Translations under genes and position numbers: made by a program
Notes under the pieces: model-generated
The model's database searches: none
What the model was told of the DNA's origin: nothing
What the model saw: the letters and a program-made list of their open reading frames with translations, nothing else
Source of the DNA: Streptomyces maremycinicus
GTDB lineage: Bacteria > Actinomycetota > Actinomycetes > Streptomycetales > Streptomycetaceae
Length of the DNA: 64,000 bases
Assembly (NCBI RefSeq): GCF_001184025.1
Contig: NZ_BBYG01000012.1
Span: forward strand, 434,001-498,000
Reading direction: 5' to 3'
Shown here: piece by piece, positions 39,839 through 49,122 of the stretch
Layout of the letters: each line of letters opens with the position of its first letter
Position numbering within the stretch: the first letter of the stretch is position 1

Positions 39839-41362
39839 AAGGTCCCGCTTCTCCAGCGGGTGGACCGCCGGGCCTTGCAGGATCTGTCCGTCCGGGGCGA
39901 AGCGGGAGCCGTGGCACGGACACTCCCAGGCCTGCTCGCCCTGGTTGAAGGCCACGATGCAGCCGAGGTGGGTGCAGCGCGCCGACACCGAGTGGAGCGA
40001 GCCGTTCTCGTCCCGGTGGACGGCGTACTGCCGCCCGCCCAGGCGCAGCACGGCGCCGTGGCCCCGGGGGATGTCGTCCGGCGCGGGGGCCGTCACGGCC
40101 GGCAGCCGGTCGCCCACGAAATGCCGGGCCACCTGCGCCTGGTGCTTCAGGAAGGTGCTGCCCTCGCGGACCACGGAGGCCAGGCGGCGCGGATCGTAGA
40201 GACCGCTCCACTCGACCTCGCGGCCGTTGATCAGGTCAGCGAGCAGACGCCCCGCCATGATCCCGCCGCTCATTCCCCAGCCGCCGAAGCCGGTGGCCAC
40301 ATAGGTGTGCCGGCTGCCGGGGTGGAACGGTCCGACCAGGGGCACGGAGTCGGTGGGGTCGAGGTCCTGGGTGGCCCAGCGGTGGGTGAAGGTGAGACCG
40401 GCGAACCGGTCGGCGGCCCAGGCGGTCAGCCGCGCGAACCGCTCCTCGGTGTCGGCGGTGCCGGGGGTGAAGTGCTCCCCGGTGACGATCAGCAGGCGTT
40501 CGCCGTCGCGGTACGGGGCGGTGCGCACGGAGCGGGTGGCCCGTTCCGGGGTGATGTACATGTCGCGCGGCGCGCGGTCCGCGTCGATGGCCGCGGCGAC
40601 GACGAGTTCACGGCGGGCGCTGAGCCGGGTGAAGAGCAGGGCCCGGTCGAACACGGGGTAGTGCGTGGCGATCACGACCTCCCGGGCGCGGACCGACACC
40701 CCGGCGTCGGTGCGCAGGACGCAGGGCTCGCCCTCCGTGAGGCCGACGACCCGCGTCCCCTCGTACACCGTGCCGCCCCGCCGGAGCAGGTCGTCGGTGA
40801 GCGCCAGCAGGTACTTGCGGGGGTGGAACTGGGCCTGTCCGCTCACCCGGACCGCGCCGGAGACCGCGAAGGGCAGCTCGGTCGCGGTCACGAACTCGGC
40901 GGGCAGCCCCGCCTCGCGCGCGGCCTCGGCCTCCGCCCGCAACTCCGCGACGTGCCGCTGGTCCTCGGCGTAGGTGAAGGCGGCCGCCTCCTCCCACGCG
41001 CAGTCGATGCCGAGTTCCTCGACGATCCCGGCGGCGTGCCGGATCGCCTCGGTCTGCGAGCGCGCGTACAGGGCGGCGCCCTCGGGGCCCCGGGTACGCC
41101 GCAGACGGTCGTAGATCAGGGTGTGCTGGGCGGTCAGCTTGGCCGTGGTGTGGCCGGTGACCCCGGCGGCGATCCGGCCGGCCTCCAGGACCACCACCTC
41201 GCGGCCCTGCCGCACCAGCTCCCAGGCCGTGCTGAGGCCGGCGACGCCTGCGCCGATCACGGCGACGTCGACGCTGAGGTCGCCGGACGGCGGGGGAGCA
41301 GGGGCGCCGGGCGGCGCGCTCTCGAGCCAGTAGGAGCCCTGGGTTCCTGTCTCGGCGTTCAT
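39830..41362 (-). CDS. FAD-dependent oxidoreductase with C-terminal Rieske domain
   Basis: 510 residues. The N-terminal FAD-binding motif VAVIGAGVAGLSTAWELV is followed by a D-amino-acid-oxidase-like (DAO) fold and the late FGGWGMSGGIMAGRLLADLI. The last 100 residues are a Rieske [2Fe-2S] domain with CTHLGC and CPCHGSRF. The fusion is common in actinobacteria but its substrate is unknown. ATG 41362 is chosen by the first in-frame start near the family N-terminus; the ribosome binding site is weak. Divergent from the FUSC transporter gene. Confidence 0.88.
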   Translation of the reverse strand: MNAETGTQGSYWLESAPPGAPAPPPSGDLSVDVAVIGAGVAGLSTAWELVRQGREVVVLEAGRIAAGVTGHTTAKLTAQHTLIYDRLRRTRGPEGAALYARSQTEAIRHAAGIVEELGIDCAWEEAAAFTYAEDQRHVAELRAEAEAAREAGLPAEFVTATELPFAVSGAVRVSGQAQFHPRKYLLALTDDLLRRGGTVYEGTRVVGLTEGEPCVLRTDAGVSVRAREVVIATHYPVFDRALLFTRLSARRELVVAAAIDADRAPRDMYITPERATRSVRTAPYRDGERLLIVTGEHFTPGTADTEERFARLTAWAADRFAGLTFTHRWATQDLDPTDSVPLVGPFHPGSRHTYVATGFGGWGMSGGIMAGRLLADLINGREVEWSGLYDPRRLASVVREGSTFLKHQAQVARHFVGDRLPAVTAPAPDDIPRGHGAVLRLGGRQYAVHRDENGSLHSVSARCTHLGCIVAFNQGEQAWECPCHGSRFAPDGQILQGPAVHPLEKRDLPE

Positions 41363-41482
41363 GGCGGCCGAGTGCCCGCCGGGCGGAGTGATACGCCGCG
41401 ATACGCCCTCATTTGTTGTTTTTCGACGAACGGGATCGCGATGCACGGGTGCGTCTCGTGCCTGGTGTGGCACTCGTCGGCC

Positions 41483-42637
41483 ATGGAGTGGACGCAGAGG
41501 GCGACCTGGTCGGCGCGGCGCTGGACCGGATCCGCCGTGGCCGCGGTGCGGCGGGCGGGGGCGGGCCCCGGCCGGGAACGGGACCTGGCGGTGCAAGCGG
41601 GCAAGGCGGCGCTGGCCGCCTGGCTGGCCTGGGCGGTCGTGGGCTGGTGGCTCGACGCCCCGATGGCGTTCGTGGCGCCGTGGGTCGCGGTCGTGCTGGT
41701 GGAATCGACGGTGTACCGGTCCGTCGCGCACGGGCTCCAGCAGCTCGCGGCGATCGCGGTGGGTACGGCGGTGGCGACGGCCGGGGCGCTGCTGCTGGGC
41801 AGCACGATGGCCGCCATGGCCCTGGTCCTTCCGGCGGTGCTGCTGCTGGGGCAGTGGCAGCGCCTGGGCAGCCAGGGCGTGTACGCCGCCACCGGCGCGC
41901 TCTTCGTGCTGACCGGCGGCCAGGTGAGTGTCGCCTCGTCGGGCGCCCGTATCGCGGAGGCGGTCTTCGGCGCGGTGGTCGGGGTGGCGGTCAACGTGCT
42001 GATCCGGCCGCCGGTGTACCTGCGTGACGCCCGTGCCGCGCTGGAGGACGCGGCCCGAGAGGCACAGGAGATCCTGGACGCGGTGGCCGACGGCCTGGAC
42101 GACGGCACGTGGGACGGACAGGCGGCCGGGAGCCGGCACGAGCGGGCGCTGCGCCTCGGCCGGCTGGTCGACCAGGCACGGTCGGCGATCGGCTGGAGCC
42201 GGGAGAGCATGCGCGGCAATCCGCGGGGCCGCCGTACCCGGGCCCTTTCCCCGGAAGGCAAGGCGTTCGGCGACGCGCTGGTCGTACTCGACCACGTCGC
42301 CGTCCACACCGTCGAGGTGACCCGGACGGTGTGGGAGATCGCGGAGAGCACTGAGGACGCCCGGCCGCCCGAGCGGATCACCGGGGCCTACGCGGACTTC
42401 CTGCGTCACACGGCCCGCGCCGTCCGGCTGTACGGGCGGACCCGGTTCGCCCCCGACGGCCCCGACGACCCTGCCGACGAGCGGTTGCGCGAGGCGGTCG
42501 CCGAGCTTCACCGCACCCTCGACGAGTTCCGCAGGCGGCTGCCGGGAGCGGTGCCCGACGACCCGGACGCGCTGGTGACGTACGGGACGCTGCTGGCCCA
42601 GGCGCACCGGCTGGCCCACCAGCTCGTCCGGGACTGA
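41483..42637 (+). CDS. FUSC/aromatic-acid-exporter-family membrane protein
   Basis: 384 residues. About six membrane helices in the first half (AALAAWLAWAVVGWWLDAPM, FVAPWVAVVLVESTVYRSVA and following) and a cytoplasmic helical second half (EDAAREAQEILDAVADGLDD to ELHRTLDEFRRRL). The layout matches the ArAE/FUSC family. ATG 41483 is one of several possible starts; ATG 41441 or GTG 41465 lie upstream without clear ribosome binding sites. The gap after the divergent oxidoreductase is only 120 bases. Confidence 0.8.
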   Translation: MEWTQRATWSARRWTGSAVAAVRRAGAGPGRERDLAVQAGKAALAAWLAWAVVGWWLDAPMAFVAPWVAVVLVESTVYRSVAHGLQQLAAIAVGTAVATAGALLLGSTMAAMALVLPAVLLLGQWQRLGSQGVYAATGALFVLTGGQVSVASSGARIAEAVFGAVVGVAVNVLIRPPVYLRDARAALEDAAREAQEILDAVADGLDDGTWDGQAAGSRHERALRLGRLVDQARSAIGWSRESMRGNPRGRRTRALSPEGKAFGDALVVLDHVAVHTVEVTRTVWEIAESTEDARPPERITGAYADFLRHTARAVRLYGRTRFAPDGPDDPADERLREAVAELHRTLDEFRRRLPGAVPDDPDALVTYGTLLAQAHRLAHQLVRD

Positions 42638-42744
42638 CCCGGCCCGGCCCGCCTCGCCGGGCCGTGCCGTCTGCGCGGGCCGCCGACGCCCGCGTGGCAG
42701 GGTGGCGACCGGTGGTGACAGCGGCCGGGAGAGGTGGAGGACGG

Positions 42745-43434
42745 ATGGACTGGGAGCGGTTCGCGCGGCAGCTGGCGTCGATGGCCCGGGACCTTCTCGC
42801 GCAGGACTCGGTCGGGGCCACGCTGGACCGGATCGCCGTCTCGGCCACCGAGCTGGTGGAGGGCTGCGACGAGGCCGGCATCCTGACCCTGCGCGGCACG
42901 AAGGTGGAGACGGTGGCCGCGACCGACCGGCTCGTCGTCGACAGCGACCGGCTCCAGGAGCGGATGGGTGAGGGGCCCTGCTTCGACTCGGCACGCACCG
43001 CGCGGGGCGAACGGGTGTTCCGCATCGCCGACTTCACCCACGAGGAGCCGCGCTGGCCCGCCTACGCGCCACGGGCCCGCGCCCTGGGGGTGGGCAGCAT
43101 GATGGGCTTCCTGCTGTTCACCGACGACGCGGATCTCGGTGCGCTGAACCTCTATTCGCGCAGGCCGGGCGCCTTCACCGAGGCCGACGAGACGGCGGGC
43201 TGGCTGCTGGCCTCGCACGCCGCGGTCGCCTTCTCCAGCGCCCGCACGCACGCCCAGCTGGAGGCGGCGGTCGCCACCCGGCATGTGATCGGCGAGGCCA
43301 TGGGCATCCTCATGGGCGGCCACCGGCTCACCGAGGACCAGGCGTTCGACGTCCTGCGCCGCTTCTCGCAGGAGCACAACGTCAAGCTCCACGAGGTCGC
43401 CCGCCGGGTCTGCGCACAGGGCGGCCTGAACTGA
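42745..43434 (+). CDS. GAF-ANTAR regulator
   Basis: 229 residues. A GAF domain of about 140 residues (LLAQDSVGATLDRIAVSATE, MGEGPCFDSART, GVGSMMGFLLFTDD) is followed by an ANTAR RNA-binding three-helix domain (IGEAMGILMGGHRLTEDQAF DVLRRFSQEHNVKLHEVARRV). ANTAR proteins bind paired hexanucleotide hairpins in nascent mRNA and prevent termination. GGAGG lies 4 nt before ATG 42745. The target is unknown. A 17-bp GC-rich repeat in three copies follows the stop. Confidence 0.9.
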   Translation: MDWERFARQLASMARDLLAQDSVGATLDRIAVSATELVEGCDEAGILTLRGTKVETVAATDRLVVDSDRLQERMGEGPCFDSARTARGERVFRIADFTHEEPRWPAYAPRARALGVGSMMGFLLFTDDADLGALNLYSRRPGAFTEADETAGWLLASHAAVAFSSARTHAQLEAAVATRHVIGEAMGILMGGHRLTEDQAFDVLRRFSQEHNVKLHEVARRVCAQGGLN

Positions 43435-43542
43435 GGGCGCCCCGCCCGGCGGACGGCCCCGCCCGGCGGACGGCCCCGCCCGGCGGAGGGCGGCTCCGCG
43501 GACCGAGGGCGGCCGCGCCCGGCCGGCAGCCTCGCTCGCCCG

Positions 43543-44502
43543 TCAGGCGCCGCGCAGTGCCGGCAGGACCTTCGTCCGGTAGAAGTCGAAGAAGCCCTGC
43601 TGGTCCTTGCCGATCTGGTTGACGTAGACGGTGTCGAATCCCGCGTCGACGAACGCGGACAGTGCCTCGATGTGCGCGTCGGGATCGTCGCCGCACGGTA
43701 CGGAGTCCGCGACCCGCTCCTCGGTCACCAGCTCGGACGCCTGTTCGAAATGGCGCGGGGTGGGCAGGATCTGCGGGAGTTCCCCGGGCAGTTGCTCGTT
43801 GGCCCACAGGTGGTGCGCCGTGCGCAGCGCCTCCCCGCGGTCCGGGCCCCAGCACACCTTCATTCCGCCGTACACCGGCTTGGTGCCGCCGCCACCGCGA
43901 CGGAAGCGCTCGATCAGGGCGGTGTCCCGCATCATCGTGATCAGGCCGTCGCCGACGCGCGCCGCGAGCTCGGCGGCCTGCGGGCCGAAGGCGGAGACGT
44001 CGATGGGCACCGGCTCGTCGGGCAGGGTGTACAGACGGGCGTTCTCCACCGTGTAGTGCTTGCCGTGGTGGCTCGTCTGTTCGCCGGTGAACAGCCGGCG
44101 GATGATCTGGAGCGCCTCCTCCAGCATCTCCAGGCGCACCGACGCCTCCGGCCAGGGGGTGCCAAGGATGTGTTCGTTGAGCGCCTCGCCGGTACCGACC
44201 CCCAGCCGGAAACGGCCGCCCAGCTGGGCCGCGCTGGTGGCGGCCGCCTGGGCGATCACGGCCGGATGGGTGCGGACCAGGGGGCAGGTCACCGCCGTCT
44301 CGACGGGCAGCGAGACGGCCTGGGACAGGGCGCCGATCACCGTCCATACGAACGGACTCGAGCCCTGACGGTCGTTCCACGGGTGGTAGTGGTCCGAGAT
44401 CCAGAGGGAGTCGAAGCCGGCCTGCTCGGCCATCCGGGCCTGGTCGACGAGTTCGGCCGGGCTGTGCTCCTCGCACGACAGGAAGTATCCGAAGTCGGGC
44501 AT
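43543..44502 (-). CDS. LLM-class F420-dependent oxidoreductase
   Basis: 319 residues. A luciferase-like TIM barrel: MPDFGYFLSCEEHSPAELVD, FDSLWISDHYHPWNDRQGSS PF, VTCPLVRTHPAVIAQAAATS, GGRFRLGVGTGEALNEHILG. The HYHPW and VGTGEALNEHILG motifs match the F420-binding glucose-6-phosphate-dehydrogenase-like branch. The true substrate may differ. ATG 44502 follows GGGAGAAG. A 17-bp tandem duplication lies just upstream. Confidence 0.88.
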   Translation of the reverse strand: MPDFGYFLSCEEHSPAELVDQARMAEQAGFDSLWISDHYHPWNDRQGSSPFVWTVIGALSQAVSLPVETAVTCPLVRTHPAVIAQAAATSAAQLGGRFRLGVGTGEALNEHILGTPWPEASVRLEMLEEALQIIRRLFTGEQTSHHGKHYTVENARLYTLPDEPVPIDVSAFGPQAAELAARVGDGLITMMRDTALIERFRRGGGGTKPVYGGMKVCWGPDRGEALRTAHHLWANEQLPGELPQILPTPRHFEQASELVTEERVADSVPCGDDPDAHIEALSAFVDAGFDTVYVNQIGKDQQGFFDFYRTKVLPALRGA

Positions 44503-44519
44503 CTTCTCTCCCAGATGAA

Positions 44520-44553
44520 TCAGGTGGATCAGATGGTCAGGTGGATCAGATGG
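44520..44553. repeat. Perfect 17-bp tandem duplication upstream of the LLM gene
   Basis: TCAGGTGGATCAGATGG is present at 44520-44536 and 44537-44553. It starts 18 bases upstream of the start codon, in the likely leader region. Confidence 0.88.
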
Positions 44554-44669
44554 ATCACGGCGGGCGGGTGCGGCAGGTGCAGCAGGTGAAGTGGTGAAGC
44601 AGGCGAGAGGGGTGGGCGCGGTGGCCGGAACGGGCCGACGGGCTGCCGAGTACCCGGTGGCCCGGGGGC

Positions 44670-46445
44670 CTAACGACGGTCCTCGTCGGCGGGCGGGGTC
44701 GCGGGCGCGTCGGGGCCGGGCACCCACTCCGCCCCGGTGCGCAGCCGGAAGGCGGCGACGGCGGCCTCCACGGTGGGGAAGAAGTGCCGGGGGTCGATGG
44801 TGCGGGTGAGCCCGTACTGCTCGATCTTGCGCCGCACGGGATCCTTGAGCTCGGCGAACACGAGGTGCACGTCGTGGGCGTTGAGGCTCTCGTCGAGTTC
44901 CGTCAGGACGTCCGCGGCGGTGGTGTCCACGTCGGTCATGGGCTCCGCCGCGATCACGATCCAGCTCGGCCGCGGGTCCGCGCCCGCCAGCCGTGCGACC
45001 TCGTCCCGGAAGGTCTTGGCGTTGGCGAAGATGAGCGGGGCGTCGAACCGGTAGATCACCAGCCCCGGCAGCCGCCCGGCCGCCGGGTAGGAGCGGACGT
45101 CGTGGTAGCCCTCCAGGCCCCGCACCCGCCCCAGCACGGTGTTGTAAGGCCACCAGGCGCGCCGGAACACGTTGAGGACGGACAGCGCCACGGCGATGGC
45201 GATCCCGGGCAGCACGCCGAGGAGGGCCACGCCGAGGAAGGCCGCGAGGCACAGCGTGAACTCCGTCCGGCGCTGCCGCCACAGCCGCACCGCCCCCGGA
45301 ATGTCGGCCAGCGACAGCGACGCGGTGATGACCACGGCCGCCAGGGCGGGCTGGGGGAGGTTGCGGAACAGGCCCGGGACCAGCACGAGCATGAGGACGA
45401 TCAGCGCCGCGCCGACGACCCCGGTGAGCTGGCTCCTGGCCCCCGCGCGTTCCGCCACCGCCGTACGTGATCCGCTCGCGCTGACCGGGAATCCCTGGAA
45501 GAGACCGGCCGCCAGGTTCGCTACCCCGACGCCGGTCATCTCCTGGTTGCCGCGGACCTCCTGTCCGGAGCGGGCCGCGAAGGCCGACGCGTTGGAGATC
45601 GTGTCGGCCAGGGACACCAGGGCGATGCCCAGAGCCCCGCCGAACAGCGGCGCCAGGTCGGCGAGCCGGACGTCGGGGACCGTGAACGGGGGGAAGCCCT
45701 CGGGCAGTTCGCCGACCAGGCTGACGCCGTGCTCGCCGAGGTCGAGGACGGTGGTCGCGGCGATGGCCAGGACCACCATCACCAGCACCGCGGGGACCTT
45801 CGGCGCGAAGCGCTGGAGCACCAGGACCAGGACGATCGCGCAGCCGCCGACCGCGGCGGCGGCCGGCACCGCCGCCCCCTCCGCGAGCCCGCGTACGAGA
45901 CCCGCGCACTCCCCGATCAGGTTGTCCGCGTCGACCTTGAAGCCGAGCAGCTTGGGCAGCTGACCGATGAGGATGGTCAGGGCCAGGCCGTTCATATAGC
46001 CGATCATCGTCGGTTTGGAGATCAGGTCGGCGATGAAACCGAGCTTCGCCACCGACGCCAGGATCATGATGGCCGCCACCATCAGCGCGAGCACCGACGC
46101 CAGCGCGACCGCCCGGTCGGGATCGCCGTCCGCCGCCACCAGGGGCAGCACGGTGGCGGCGATCATCGGCCCCAGCGAGGAGTCCGGGCCCAGCACCAGG
46201 ACCCGGGACGGTCCGCACACCGCGTAGCCGAGCAGACAGAGGATCGACGTGTACAGACCGGTGATGGCCGGCAGCCCCGCCAGCTCGGCGTACGCCATGC
46301 CCTGCGGCACCAGCAGCGTGGTCAGGACGACTCCCGCGACCAGGTCCTTGACCAGCCACTCGCGCCGGTAGGACGCCACCGCCCGGACCCCGGGGACGGC
46401 GCCCCACCGGGAGCGGAGCGTGCGGCTGCGGTGCTGGTCCTTCAC
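44670..46445 (-). CDS. SulP-family anion transporter with STAS domain
   Basis: 591 residues. About 12 membrane segments, with the family signature VLTTLLVPQGMAYAELAGLP AITGLYTS and PVSASGSRTAVAERAGARSQ LTGVV. A cytoplasmic STAS domain of about 120 residues ends the protein (PLIFANAKTFRDEVARLAG, DVDTTAADVLTELDESLNAH). Members carry sulfate, bicarbonate or other anions. GTG 46445 has GAGGGA upstream. Distance from the sulfonate operon and lack of sulfur genes nearby leave the substrate open. Confidence 0.9.
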   Translation of the reverse strand: MKDQHRSRTLRSRWGAVPGVRAVASYRREWLVKDLVAGVVLTTLLVPQGMAYAELAGLPAITGLYTSILCLLGYAVCGPSRVLVLGPDSSLGPMIAATVLPLVAADGDPDRAVALASVLALMVAAIMILASVAKLGFIADLISKPTMIGYMNGLALTILIGQLPKLLGFKVDADNLIGECAGLVRGLAEGAAVPAAAAVGGCAIVLVLVLQRFAPKVPAVLVMVVLAIAATTVLDLGEHGVSLVGELPEGFPPFTVPDVRLADLAPLFGGALGIALVSLADTISNASAFAARSGQEVRGNQEMTGVGVANLAAGLFQGFPVSASGSRTAVAERAGARSQLTGVVGAALIVLMLVLVPGLFRNLPQPALAAVVITASLSLADIPGAVRLWRQRRTEFTLCLAAFLGVALLGVLPGIAIAVALSVLNVFRRAWWPYNTVLGRVRGLEGYHDVRSYPAAGRLPGLVIYRFDAPLIFANAKTFRDEVARLAGADPRPSWIVIAAEPMTDVDTTAADVLTELDESLNAHDVHLVFAELKDPVRRKIEQYGLTRTIDPRHFFPTVEAAVAAFRLRTGAEWVPGPDAPATPPADEDRR

Positions 46446-46631
46446 AGATGGTCCCTCACAGATGGTCCTTCCGTTCGCCGGCGGTCCCTGACGGCAGGCT
46501 AGGCGTCGGCCGGTGGGGCCGCGAGATGTTCCCGCGCGCGCCCGGACACCGGTGGGTCGATCTTCACCGAGCCCTCCGCGATCGCCGCGACGACCCGCCT
46601 ACCGCGGTCCTGCCGGTGACGCGGCCGGGCC

Positions 46632-46722
46632 CGGTCCGCCGGTGCGGTCCGCCGGTGCGGTCCGCCTGTCCGGTCCGGCTATCCGGTCCGCCTGTGCGGT
46701 CCGCTTGTCCGTTCCGCGTCGG
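46632..46722. repeat. 13-bp minisatellite, seven copies, over the end of the GlxA-type gene
   Basis: Units of CGGTCCGCCGGTG type start every 13 bases from 46632 to 46710; the first two are identical and the last is the most diverged. The regulator's last codons and stop (46679) lie inside the array. The period is not a multiple of three. Confidence 0.9.
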
Positions 46723-47668
46723 GCCCGGAGCGGAAGGTGCGGCGGTAGGTGTCGGGAGGCACGCCCACCGTGCGGTTGAAGTGCCGGCGCAGCGTCGTGG
46801 CGGTGCCCATGCCGGTGGCCGTCGCGATGACGTCGACGACGTCGTCGGTGGTCTCCAGCAACTCCTGGGCGCGGCGGATCCGTTGGGTCAGCAGCCATTG
46901 CAGCGGGGTGGTGCCGGTCACCGTCCTGAAGTGGCGGCCCAGCTGGCGCGAGCTCATCCCCGCCCGGCGGGCCAGGTCCTCCACGCCGAGCGGCCGGTCG
47001 AGGCGTTCGATCGCCCAGGGCAACAGCGAGGCGAGCGGATGGTCGTCCCGGTCGGGCACCGGCGCGGCGACGAACTGGGCCTGGCCGCCCGCCCGGTGCG
47101 GTGGCACCACCAGCCGGCGGGCGACGGCGTTGGCGACGGACGAGCCGTGGTCGAGCCGGACGAGATGCAGGCACAGATCCATCGCGGCGGCCTTCCCGGC
47201 GGAGGTGAGCACGCTGCCGTTGTCCACGTAGAGCACGTCCGGATCGACCTCCAGCCGCGGATGGCGGGCGGCCAGGACCTCGGTGTGCGCCCAGTGCGTG
47301 GTGGCGCGCCTGCCGTCCAGCAGTCCGGCGGCGGCCAGCACGAACGCGCCCGTGCACAGGGAAGCCACCCGCGCTCCCGCCTCGTGGGCCGCGCGCACCA
47401 CCTCGACGAGTCCGGCGGGCGGCTCCTCGTCGACGTCCGCCCAACCGGGGACGATCACGGTGTCGGCGGGCCCGAGGCGGCCGAGACGGTCGAGCCCGTG
47501 GTCGGGCTCCAGCCGGAACCGACCGACCCGCACGGCGCCCGACCCGCACACCTCGACGTCGTACCAGGGGACGGTCACGCCGACCGGAGCGGAGCCGAAC
47601 ACCTCGTACGCCATGGACAGTTCGAAGTGCAGCATGCCGTCGGTGACGGCGAGCGCGACGGTAGCCAT
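46679..47668 (-). CDS. GlxA-type AraC-family transcriptional regulator
   Basis: 329 residues. An N-terminal DJ-1/PfpI-like domain (VALAVTDGMLHFELSMAYEV FG, VASLCTGAFVLAAAGLLDGR RATTHW) is followed by an AraC DNA-binding domain (LGVEDLARRAGMSSRQLGRH FRTVTGTTP). The Cys in SLCTGAF is the nucleophile-elbow position but the family is regulatory. ATG 47668 is preceded by TACACT at leaderless spacing. The C-terminal PHRRTG is coded by the 13-bp minisatellite. Divergent from the reductase-like gene at 47786. Confidence 0.87.
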   Translation of the reverse strand: MATVALAVTDGMLHFELSMAYEVFGSAPVGVTVPWYDVEVCGSGAVRVGRFRLEPDHGLDRLGRLGPADTVIVPGWADVDEEPPAGLVEVVRAAHEAGARVASLCTGAFVLAAAGLLDGRRATTHWAHTEVLAARHPRLEVDPDVLYVDNGSVLTSAGKAAAMDLCLHLVRLDHGSSVANAVARRLVVPPHRAGGQAQFVAAPVPDRDDHPLASLLPWAIERLDRPLGVEDLARRAGMSSRQLGRHFRTVTGTTPLQWLLTQRIRRAQELLETTDDVVDVIATATGMGTATTLRRHFNRTVGVPPDTYRRTFRSGPDAERTSGPHRRTG

Positions 47669-47681
47669 GTCCGAAAGTGTA
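47669..47681 (-). promoter_or_regulatory. Leaderless-type -10 element of the GlxA-type regulator
   Basis: TACACT (47676-47681, minus strand) lies 7 nt before ATG 47668, with no ribosome binding site. It favours this start over ATG 47689. Confidence 0.5.
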
Positions 47682-47785
47682 CGGGGCATGTCGTTCCGGA
47701 CACTCCCCCGGAGCGCCCCGCCCTCGCCAGGATGTTCACGACGGATCACGCGGCTCGCGCGGAGCGTTCGAGGACGGGGGACACC

Positions 47786-49087
47786 ATGGGAACGGCAACG
47801 GGGGCAGGGTCGACCGGGGCTGGGGCTGGGGCTGGGGCTGGGGCAGGCGCAGGGTCGGGGTCGGGGGCGGGGCGGACGGTGCTGGTGTACGGCGCGTACG
47901 GCCACACCGGACGCTTCGTGGTGGCCCGGCTGCTGGACCGCGGATTCGTCCCGGTCCTCTCCGGCCGCGACGCCGGGAAACTGCGGGCGGCGGCGGCAGG
48001 GGTGTCGGCGGCCGGGGCGGTGGGAGCGGCGGCAACAGCGTCAGCGGCGGCAGCGGTGGCGGTGGCGGTCGCGGACACACCCGCACCCGGACGCGCACCC
48101 GAACCCGCACCCGCACCCGAACGCGCACCCGAACCCGCCTCCGCTTCCGCCTCCGCCCCCGCACCCGGGCCCGAGATCCGGCCCGCGTCGGTCGACGACG
48201 CCGCCTCGCTCGACCGCGCGCTGACCGGTGTGGACGCCGTGATCAACTGCGCCGGGCCCTTCGCCACGACCGCCGCGCCGCTGATCGAGGCGGCCCTGCG
48301 GGCCGGGATCCCGTACGTCGACGTGGCGGCCGAGATCGAGGCCAACCTCGACACGTTCGCGCACTTCGCGGACCGCGCCCGTGCGGCGGGAGTGGTGATC
48401 GTCCCCGCGATGGCCTTCTACGGCGGTCTCGGCGACCTGCTGGTCACCGCCGCGATGGGCGACTGGACGGCGGCCGACGAGGCGACCGTCGCGTACGGAC
48501 TGAGCGGATGGCACCCGACCCCCGGGACCCGCACCGCCGGTACCGTCTCGCGGGAGCGGCGCGGCGGCCGGCGCGTCCGCTGGACGGGCGGCCGGCTGGA
48601 GTACCACGACGACCCGCCGACGCTCCTGAAGTGGCCGTTCCCCGAGCCGCTGGGCACCCGGGAGGTCGTCGGGGAGTTCACGATGGCCGACGTGGTCACC
48701 GTCCCCAGCCACCTCTCGATCCCCGTCGTGCGCACCCATATGACGACCGCGGCGGCCACCGATCTCGCGACCCCGGACACCCCGGCGCCGACCGCGACCG
48801 ACGCCGAGGGGCGCTCCGACCAGACCTTCGTCGTCGACGCCGTCGTGCGCTGCGGTGGCACGGAACGGCGCGCCCTGGCGAGCGGCCGGGACATCTACGC
48901 CGTCAGCGCGCCGCTCGCGGTGGAGGCGGTGCACCGCGTCCTCACCGGCCGGACCCGCACGGTCGGTGTCGCCTCCGCCGGCGCGGCCTTCGACGCGCCG
49001 GACTTCCTCCACGCCCTGTCCCCGGACATCTCCCTGTCCTCGGACATCCCCCGCGCCCCGCACCTCTCGCGGCGGACGGCGTCCTGA
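47786..49087 (+). CDS. Saccharopine-dehydrogenase-like reductase with repeat insertions
   Basis: 433 residues. The Rossmann motif VLVYGAYGHTGRFVVARLLD is followed by the expected VINCAGPF and IPYVDVAAE segments, so it is an NAD(P)-binding saccharopine reductase-like (trans-acting enoyl-reductase-like) protein. Two low-complexity runs are unusual: a Gly/Ala stretch before the Rossmann motif coded by GGGGCT repeats, and an Ala/Pro/Glu stretch inside the domain (roughly residues 75-130) coded by CACCCG-type hexamers. ATG 47786 is the likely start; ATG 47732 is possible. Divergent from the GlxA-type regulator. Confidence 0.78.
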   Translation: MGTATGAGSTGAGAGAGAGAGAGSGSGAGRTVLVYGAYGHTGRFVVARLLDRGFVPVLSGRDAGKLRAAAAGVSAAGAVGAAATASAAAAVAVAVADTPAPGRAPEPAPAPERAPEPASASASAPAPGPEIRPASVDDAASLDRALTGVDAVINCAGPFATTAAPLIEAALRAGIPYVDVAAEIEANLDTFAHFADRARAAGVVIVPAMAFYGGLGDLLVTAAMGDWTAADEATVAYGLSGWHPTPGTRTAGTVSRERRGGRRVRWTGGRLEYHDDPPTLLKWPFPEPLGTREVVGEFTMADVVTVPSHLSIPVVRTHMTTAAATDLATPDTPAPTATDAEGRSDQTFVVDAVVRCGGTERRALASGRDIYAVSAPLAVEAVHRVLTGRTRTVGVASAGAAFDAPDFLHALSPDISLSSDIPRAPHLSRRTAS

Positions 49088-49122
49088 GCGGGGCCCCGGG
49101 CGGCGCGTCGCCTCCGCGAGGG

